Shown: positions 57,001 to 64,000 of the stretch, piece after piece
Position numbering within the stretch: position 1 is the stretch's first letter
Layout of the letters: every line of letters begins with the position of its first letter
Assembly (NCBI GenBank): GCA_030762895.1
Contig: CM061063.1
Span: 100,710,210 to 100,774,209 of the forward strand
DNA from: Sophora flavescens
Lineage: Eukaryota > Streptophyta > Magnoliopsida > Fabales > Fabaceae
Direction: 5' to 3'
DNA length: 64,000 nucleotides
Translations under genes and position numbers: made by a program
Notes under the pieces: model-generated
What the model was told of the DNA's origin: nothing
The model's input: only the letters and a program-made list of their open reading frames with translations
Database searches by the model: none

Positions 57001-58627
57001 TAGGGTTCGGCCAACATAAAGATTTTTGAGTAAAGATTTTCATTTTAATAATCTATCATGGATTAGAGTGTGTAGACACACATGTCATATAGAATACACG
57101 ATTATACATGACAACACATGAACAAAACCCTATCTAACCTATCTTCATAGGTTCGGCCAAGGCTAGGTTTTTAGGAAAGAATTTTTTGATTACATCATGC
57201 TCTTGGATTTAGATAATATGCATGATATCAAGAATATAGAAAGTGGTTTCATCATCATGAGATTTTTCTAGAATTTATTATGACTTTTCAAAGTTCTAGG
57301 TTTAGAATCTTAAAAGTGATGAACAACTATGATATAAACTTTGAATCAAGAAATTTATTGAAGAACATATATATTATTAAGGAATAAGATTAGGATTCAC
57401 CTCTTGAAGATCAAAGACAAAGGAAATCCAAGAAACTTGCTTCACAAATTTGACACTAAAAGACTTATGAACTTTAGGGTTTTTGAACAAAAAGGCAATA
57501 GAAACTAAATGAAATGTGAGGGAGGGTATTTATAGAGGTTGGATGAACCATATTGGAAGGATCTAGTAGGGATGATTTGGCTTGTTCAAAGGATTGAAGT
57601 GCAAATAATTCCTAGGGACCATTTTGCAAAGATTCCAAAAGTATAAGGACTATTTTGCAATTTGCCAATAAATTGTAATGATGACCATTTGCCACATTAA
57701 ATGTGGTCTTATCTTGACTCATTTTTGGCTGATTTTCTTCATGAGATATTTTAAGAAGAAACTAGAAGAATTTAGAACATTGGAGAAGATAGTAGAATAT
57801 AGTAGAATATTGTAGAAAAATGTAGAGCATTCTAGAACAATCTTGGCTCATCCAAAACTGATGAGGGCAGCCCCTTCTCCCTCATGGGCTTGCGCATGGG
57901 CCTAATAAATTTGGGTTTGGATTCATTTTTGTGGGGCCCACCAAAAGATTTAAGCTTAATCTTGACATAGGAACTTATATGGTCTCAAATGGGCTTCATG
58001 GAATTAATCCATGGACAAGAAATTTGGGCTTCATAGCCACGGTCCAATAAGTGGTTGGGAGCAAGGATTCTGTCCCAATCCACTTGAAAAAACTTAGAAA
58101 CTAACTTAGGGACCAAAGTGAAATTAACAGAAAGTTCAGGGACTTAAGCGTAATATTCATAAATTATCACTTTAACCCTGTAGAACCTTCTAGACCTAAA
58201 AGTATGATTCATCCCCATGAATCATCCCAAAATCCTAAGATAAACTCTTTATCTGCTCTTGGAAACTCCGAAATCCCCTCCGTCGTCTACCCGATTTCAT
58301 ATTTCGCCCGTAAAACGTAAATTATTTTATTTCTTTCTGAAATAAATATAAAAATACTTAATTGTAGGAAATAAAATAAAAATCTTAAGTCTTTCGTTCA
58401 CGAATTAAAATTAGGTCTTTTGAGCAGTATTATAATACTGTCAATGGAATTCATGGTAGGGTTTTTCCGACTTTCCAACCTAAATTTTAATCGTAGCTTC
58501 CTACATTCAAGTAGGATTGAGTGGTAAACTCCGTTTATTTAAAATAATTTTCTAAAACTCCAATAAGATTATAAACATATTTATATGTATTACTGTTATT
58601 TAAAACAGTGAAATACAGGGTGTTACA
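54097..58627 (-). repeat. E6 3' LTR (4531 bases)
   Basis: Element order: TGTAACACCCTG start (58627), TATA box CTATAAATAC (57535-57526), leader with ATCATGGATTA-type repeats, donor-like GAAAGGTAAGAGGGG (GT at 56572-56571), a block shared with E5 (ACTGGTGCATCGGTC, near 55611-55625), AGGCAGACGTGCC (about 55452-55440) and the acidic ORF (54975-54553). Confidence 0.92.
54553..54975 (-). CDS. LTR-embedded acidic ORF of E6, 3' LTR copy (140 codons)
   Basis: Intact frame from ATG at 54975, directly after acceptor-like CATGTTCAG: MDPDIPLVQSRVRSIVFD, GAWEINPGA, TTYHGP, RIHVVETVEVSLPPVWLYL, then an acidic Pro-rich tail (EVEEDPEEYIEDDLEFQPP) and a Ser/Asp end. The 5' LTR copy (partly in view, 63752-64000) is nearly identical and extends 20 or so codons further because this copy gained an early stop. 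E5 carries a clear homologue. No signal peptide or known domain is seen. Being in the LTR it would be present at both ends of the element, and transcription from the LTR promoter is inferred. Confidence 0.6.
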   Translation of the reverse strand: MDPDIPLVQSRVRSIVFDRTQYGGAWEINPGALSTTYHGPSREVIGTVEEGPQQRIHVVETVEVSLPPVWLYLQYLDEHGLMDPPPLPNPLQIVGPDEPPVEVEEDPEEYIEDDLEFQPPAVDDEDSSGDEVGAEASSSD

Positions 58628-58663
58628 TTACTACCCTACTAAAAAAAAATTTCGTCCTCGAAA

Positions 58664-61600
58664 TTACGTACTTGTAAATAGATCAGGATACTGTAACTTC
58701 ATTTTGTCTTCTACTTCCCATGTTGCTTCTCCAGTCACGTCATCCCAAATAACTTTGACCAATGAGATTTGTTTACCTTTGAGCTGCTTAATCATCTTAT
58801 CCGCGATTCGTATGGGTAAAGTCTCATAAGACATGTTTTATTTTAGCTGTACTAAGTCAGGTTCAATTACGTGAGATGGACCAGGAATATACTTCCTCAA
58901 TTGTGAAACATGAAAAACATCATGAAGATTGGATAGAAAAGGCGGTAAATAAATTTTATAGGGTACAGGACCTACTCGACGAAGAATTTGGTAAGGTCCA
59001 ATGAATTTAGGAGTGAGTTTCCTGGATTTAATTACCCTACCAACCCCAGTCGTTAGTGTGACTCTCAAAAATACATGCTCACCTTCCTCAAACTCAAGAG
59101 GTCGTCGTCTCTTGTCAGCATAACTTTTCTGTCGACTCTAAGTTGTCCGCATTTTCTCTTGGATCATTTTCACCTTTTCCGTCGTTTGTTGCAAGATATT
59201 TGGTCCAACCATAAAACTCGCACCATCCTGGTACCAACATAAAGACGTTCTGCACCGTTGACCATACAACGCTTCATAGGGTGCCATTCCTATGCTCGAG
59301 TGAAAACTGTTATTGTAAGTGAATTCTATCAATGATAGATATTCATCCCAACTTCCAGCATTTTCTAGCACACAGGCTCTCACTAAATCTTCAAGAGACT
59401 GAATAGTCCTCTCCGATTGTCCATCCGTTTGGGGATGATACGCAGAACTCAATCTAAGTTTCATTCCCAACGACTCTTGCAGACTTTGCCAAAATCTTGA
59501 CGTAAATCTCGGATCACGATCTCAGACAATACTCAAGGGTACTCCATGTAATCTAACAATTTCATCGATGTATAACTGGGCTAGTCTTTCCAAAGGAGTA
59601 TTTCACATTTACTGGTAAAAAGTGGGCTGACTTAGTCAGTCGATCAACTATTACCCATATAGAGTCATACCCTTTCCGAGTCTTTGGCAAACCTGACACG
59701 AAATCCATCGCAATACCATCCCATTTCCATTATGGAATGTCTAAGGATTGTAGCATTCCGCCTGGCCTTTGATGTTCTACTTTAACTTTCTGGCAAGTTA
59801 AGCACGCAACTACAAATTCCATCACATCTTTCTTCATGCCATGCCACCAATACAATTTCGTTAAATCCTGATACATCTTAGTTGCTCCCGGATGCAAACT
59901 TAACTTACTCCTATGAGCTTCCTCAAGAATTAACTTTCTCATCTCAACATCATTCGATACGCAAATCCTTTCACCAAACCTTAATATTCCATCATTTCCT
60001 TCTTTAAATTCCGATACTGCTCCCTGTCGTACTAATTCTCTTTCTCCTTTTAGGTATTGATCACTTTCTTGCTTTTCTTTAATTTGCTCCATCAGTCCAC
60101 TTGAAACAGTAATCATACCTAAACACAATTTTCCTGGAAATGTCTTAATAGCCAATCGCATATCTCGGAATTGTTCCAACAACTGTTGCTCTTTAACCAT
60201 CATTGCCGATATATGCATTGATTTCCTGCTCAAAGCATCTGCTACAACATTTGCTTTTCCAGGGTGATACTGTAGTTGGAAATCGTAATCCTTTAAAAAT
60301 TCCAACCAACGCCTCTGTCTCATGTTCAGCTCCTTCTGATCAAACAGGTATTTCAAACTTTTATGGTTATTGAAAACATTAAAAGTCGCTCCATACAAAT
60401 AATGTCTCCAGATTTTTAAAGCAAATACCACTGCTGCTAGCTCCAAATCATGTGTAGGATAATTCCTTTCATGAATCTTCAATTGTCTTGAAGCATAAGC
60501 CACAACTTTTCGATCTTGTATTAATACACATCCTAACCCTTGATGTGAAGCATCACAATAAACCTCAAAAGGTTCATGAGGATCAGGTAGTATCAATACC
60601 GGTGAAGTAGTCAATCTTCGTTTTAGCTCTTGAAAACTTTCTTCACATGCTTCAGTCCATATAAACGCTTGATCCTTTCGAGTTAATTGAGTAAGGGGTC
60701 CTACTATTTTAGAAAATCCCTCAATGAATCTTCTATAGTATCCCGCTAAACCCACAAAACTACGAATCTCGGTCACCGTCTTAGGCCTTTCCCATTGTAA
60801 AACAGTCTCAACTTTCGACGGATCAACAACAATCCCTTCACTTGAGACTATATATCCTAAAAATTGAACTTGGTCTAACCAAAATTCACACTTTTCAGGT
60901 TTCGTGTAAAGTTGTTTCTCCTTTAAAATTTGGAGAACCACACTGAGATGTTCAGCGTGTTTTTCTTTATTGGGAGAATAGATTAGAATATCGTCTATGA
61001 AAACAACGACAAACTGATCTAAGTAAGGACGAAAAATCCTATTCATGTAATCCATGAATATAGATGGAGCATTCGTAACTCCGAACGTCATCACAAGGAA
61101 CTTGTAATGTCCGTAACGTGTTCTAAATGCTGTTTTAAGAACGCCCTCCGCCTTCACACGAATATGATGATAGCCCGAACGTAAATCTATCTTTGAGAAA
61201 ACAGTTTGCTCCACGTGAATCGATCCATTAAATCATCTATCCTTGGAAGTGGATACTTATTCTTAATCGTCACTTTATTCAACTGACGAAAATCTACGCA
61301 TAAACGAGAAGTTCCGTCTTTCTTCTTCACTAATAAAACTGGAGCTCCCCAAGGCGATACACTGGGTCTAATGAATTCCTTCCGCATCAGTTCCACTAGT
61401 TGTCCTTTTAATTCTTCAAGTTCCGATGGCGACATTCGATATAGTGCTATGGATATTGGTCCAGTGCCTGGAACCAGATCAATTGCGAACTCAATCTCCC
61501 GAACAGGTGGTAATCCAGGTACATCTTCAGGAAACACTTCCAGAAACTCATTGACAACGGGTATACACTGCAAGTCTAACTCACTCTTAACGTCTAAGTA

Positions 61601-63163
61601 AAATAATAGCATGTATCCTTGCGCTCCCTCTTTTAAAGAAGCTTGTACTTTATTAGCAGTTAAAAATCTAGAAATCTCATCCGTAGGAAAAACTAGGGTT
61701 TTACGAGCACAGTCAATCAAGATATGGTTAGAAGACAACCAATCCATGCCTAAAATTACATCTAACTGTATTAAAGGCAAACAGATCAGGTTAACAAGAA
61801 AATGTTTATCCTGAATAATGATAGGACAATTCAAGCAAACAGAAGTGACTAAAACTGGCTTAGCAGTAGGAGTTGAAACAATAAGATCACACAACAAGGA
61901 AGAAACAGGCAATTTCAGCAGTTTCACACAATCCATCGAGATAAAAGAATGCGTTGCACCTGAATCAAAAAGTACAGTTAAAAGATTACCATTTATGTCG
62001 CACTTACCCTGTATGAGATCATCAGAATTTGAAGACTCGGTCCCACTCATCGTATAAACTCTCCCCTTTGGTGTCGGTTTATTTGCTCCGACGTGATTAA
62101 CAGTCGACTCACGCTTTGGTACTTTGCAGTCCTTCGCCATGTGTCCCAATTGATTACAATTGTAACATCTTACTCCCCTCATAGGGCAAGTATTTGACAT
62201 GTGTCCCGTATCTCCACAGTTAAAGCATCTCCTAATCTGACCTTGATTCTGATTTCTTTGACCTCCATTCCCTGATACAGCAAAATTCGAACGGTTTTGT
62301 TGTCGATTCTGATTATTTCCTTGTGGATGGAAATAAGGTTTCCTCTGATTCTGTTTTCCTCTTCAATTCTGATTCTTGTTCTTGAAGTGAGAGGGTCCAC
62401 CAGCACTCCCCCTGTTATCCTTTCCTTTCCTCTTTTGCTCGATCTTACGACTCATTTCCACTAGAGCTTGGAAATTACGAAGTTGCAGAGGTAAAACGGA
62501 CTCCTTAATCTCAAATCGCAGTCCTGCTTCAAACCTTTCACACTTCCAGCCTTCATTCGGTTGAGCTTGAAAGAAACAGAAGTATTTGGCCAACGATTCA
62601 AACTTCACCGCATCCTCCCCTACAGATAACTCTCTCTGTTGCAGCCCCAGAAATTGTCGTTCTTTCTCGATCCTTACGCTCTCTGGAAAATATTTGTCCA
62701 TGAATGCAGTTCGAAAAATGTCCCAAGTAATGTCTTGATGATCAGCTTCCAACAATAGCCTAGCACCTTTCCACCAATACTCCGCATCTCCCACCAGTAG
62801 GAAAGCTGCATAAGTAACCCGAACATCCGCCGGCGTGACCACCAACTCGAAAATTTTCTCCAGCTCCTGGATCCACAGATCAGCCTTCTCAGGATCAGCA
62901 TCTAGACCAAACTGTGAAGGATTTTGACTTCGAAACGCAATCAAAGCCTTGCCTTCCGCATCTTGCAGATTCTGGACATTCATCGCTGCAGTTTGATTTG
63001 CAATCGCCGCTGCCACATTTTTCATTGCTTGAGATGCATAATCCACTCCTTCTTCATATTCCTCATTCATGTTACCACGACCGCCAACACGACCACCTCT
63101 ACGGCCTCTTCCACGACCGCGTCCACATCCACGTCCAGCTTCTGGTTCAACAACTGGTTCCAT
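58664..63163 (-). pseudogene. gag-pol: E6 gag-pol polyprotein, Tekay type, few breaks
   Basis: It starts MEPVVEPEAGRGCGRGRG (63163). Gag core LWIQELEKIFELVV lies near 62860. One TGA (about 62364) stands between SHFKNKNQN and RGKQNQRKP in otherwise continuous Gag. Two intact zinc knuckles follow, CFNCGDTGHMSNTC and CYNCNQLGHMAKDC (62230-62130). Protease DSGATHSF lies near 61965. RT is broken by a small deletion near 61205 and resumes VFSKIDLRSGYHH, with VVFIDDILIYS near 60990. RNase H YCDASHQGLGCVL lies near 60550, integrase CLTCQKVK near 59790, a stop near 59730 and a shift near 59600, then HPQTDGQSE near 59430. The C-terminus has LHDVFHVSQLRKY and chromodomain-like VKVIWDDVTGEATWE. Confidence 0.93.
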
Positions 63164-63347
63164 AACTGACCTACAAATCAAAATCAGTTAAACCAAAACC
63201 AGAAACTGAAACGCAACTTACTCGTTACCACACATTACTTCTAAGAAGCAATTAAAACAAGTCTAAGTCAGAGATCACACAACATAGACATAACAGACCT
63301 ATTTCCCAACATTCCCGAAAGACTCGACCAGCTTTGATACCATAAAA

Positions 63348-64000
63348 TGCGACACCCCTTCTAGGGTCATCACATTGTTACCCAAAAGCGGAAATTAAAT
63401 TGCTAATCGCTGGTTACTTTCGGAAAATATATTTTTGAGTAACTGTTTCTTTACGAAAATAGTGCTGAATTTTTTTTTCTAAACATAGAACCATTGTAAA
63501 CATAAACAAACATATATGTATATCTATATATATACATCACCTCTTTACATACACCCTACCTATAATAGGAGATAACAAAAGAGCCCTCATAAGTATAGGC
63601 TATTCTCCATCAAACTAAGCAAAGAAAATAAAGACATATACATATAAGCAACGAGTGGTCTATAACCATACCAAAAACTCATGGCTCTAAGTAGCCAGAT
63701 CAAAAATTGACAAGACTCGCTACCCCAAAACTACACATATAGCTGGTCAAGCTAGTGAAACCCATTGGGAAGATCATGATGATCAACCCCACCTACACCA
63801 GACGAATCTGACGAAGATGCCTCCGCTCCCGCTTCGTCGCCGGAAGAATCCTCATCATCCACCACAGGAGGTTGAAACTCAAGATCATCCTCAATATATT
63901 CCTCTGGTTCCTCCTCCACTTCAACAGGAGGTTCGTCAGGTCCTACTATCTGAAGAGGATTTGACTGAGGTGGCGGATCCATTAATCCGTGCTCATCCAA
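63348..64000 (-). repeat. E6 5' LTR, 3' end only
   Basis: It matches 54097-54750 closely. It ends GGGTGTCGCA at 63348, five bases before the primer site. The rest lies off window. Confidence 0.9.
63752..64000 (-). CDS. LTR-embedded acidic ORF of E6, 5' LTR copy (partial)
   Basis: The C-terminal 82 codons are in view: DEHGLMDPPPQSNPLQIVGP, the acidic EEEPEEYIEDD tail, then SSSDSSGVGGVDHHDLPNGFH and stop at 63752. The frame is open to the window edge. Compared with the 3' copy, most differences are single substitutions that keep the frame. Confidence 0.6.
   Translation of the reverse strand: MDEHGLMDPPPQSNPLQIVGPDEPPVEVEEEPEEYIEDDLEFQPPVVDDEDSSGDEAGAEASSSDSSGVGGVDHHDLPNGFH

Larger units (their letters stand above)
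54097..64000 (-). mobile_element. Tekay-type Ty3 element E6, 5' LTR truncated by the window edge
   Basis: Minus-strand element: 5' LTR from beyond 64000 to 63348, PBS TGGTATCAAAGC (63342-63331), gag-pol 63163-58664, PPT (about 58628-58650, with TAGTAGGGTAG), 3' LTR 58627-54097. LTR ends are TGTAACACCCTG and GGGTGTCGCA in the 5' copy; the last two bases of the 3' copy read TA instead of CA. The coding region is one long frame with few breaks. Confidence 0.92.

Overview
The window is transposon-dense plant nuclear DNA, most likely from a flowering plant and probably a eudicot. The evidence is several plant LTR-retrotransposon lineages (Athila, Ogre/Tat, Tekay-type chromoviruses, a Cassandra TRIM), a plant LINE with a zinc-binding C-terminal domain, a CACTA element, a MITE, and captured exon fragments of two plant genes. 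The species cannot be fixed from sequence alone. I see no intact host gene, no CRISPR array and no prokaryotic feature.

The layout is one deeply nested stack, resolved from target-site duplications (TSDs), primer-binding sites (PBSs), polypurine tracts (PPTs) and reading frames that resume across insertions. The oldest layer is a LINE (+). Its 3' part lies at 40640-41671, 46568-46975 and 47499-47669, and its 5' part is off the left edge. An Athila-type element E1 (+) sits in the LINE: pol and ORF2 at 4500-11691, 3' LTR split into 11692-11876 and 39511-40639. Inside E1's RT is an Ogre/Tat-type element E0 (+, ends at 4499), which itself carries a Cassandra TRIM (60-884). Inside E1's 3' LTR is a Tekay-type element E2 (+, 11877-39505). 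E2's 5' LTR holds a non-autonomous Athila-like element E4 (-, 13696-18615). E2's 3' LTR holds another Tekay-type element E3 (-, 25714-38096). The LINE also holds a 4.9-kb solo LTR E5 (+, 41672-46562) and a Tourist-like MITE (46976-47495).

Right of the LINE are a 2.6-kb CACTA element carrying DDRGK1-like and HDS (GcpE/IspG) gene fragments (48179-50763), the LTR end, PBS and leader of a further retroelement E7 (+), and, inserted into that leader, a Tekay-type element E6 (-, 54097 to beyond 64000).

All gag-pol regions are broken by stops, frameshifts or deletions, so nothing here looks autonomously mobile. The most interesting signal is within the long LTRs. E2, E5, E6 and, in reduced form, E3 each carry a small acidic ORF about 300-450 bases before the LTR end. 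Each ORF starts just after a splice-acceptor-like sequence, and in E2, E5 and E6 a donor-like GTAA site lies downstream of the TATA box. In E2 the 204-codon frame is open across the E4 insertion point, so it was open before E4 arrived. A second recurrent pattern is a cluster of short GC-rich palindromes directly upstream of the TATA-like box in three unrelated families and in an internal promoter-like block of E1.
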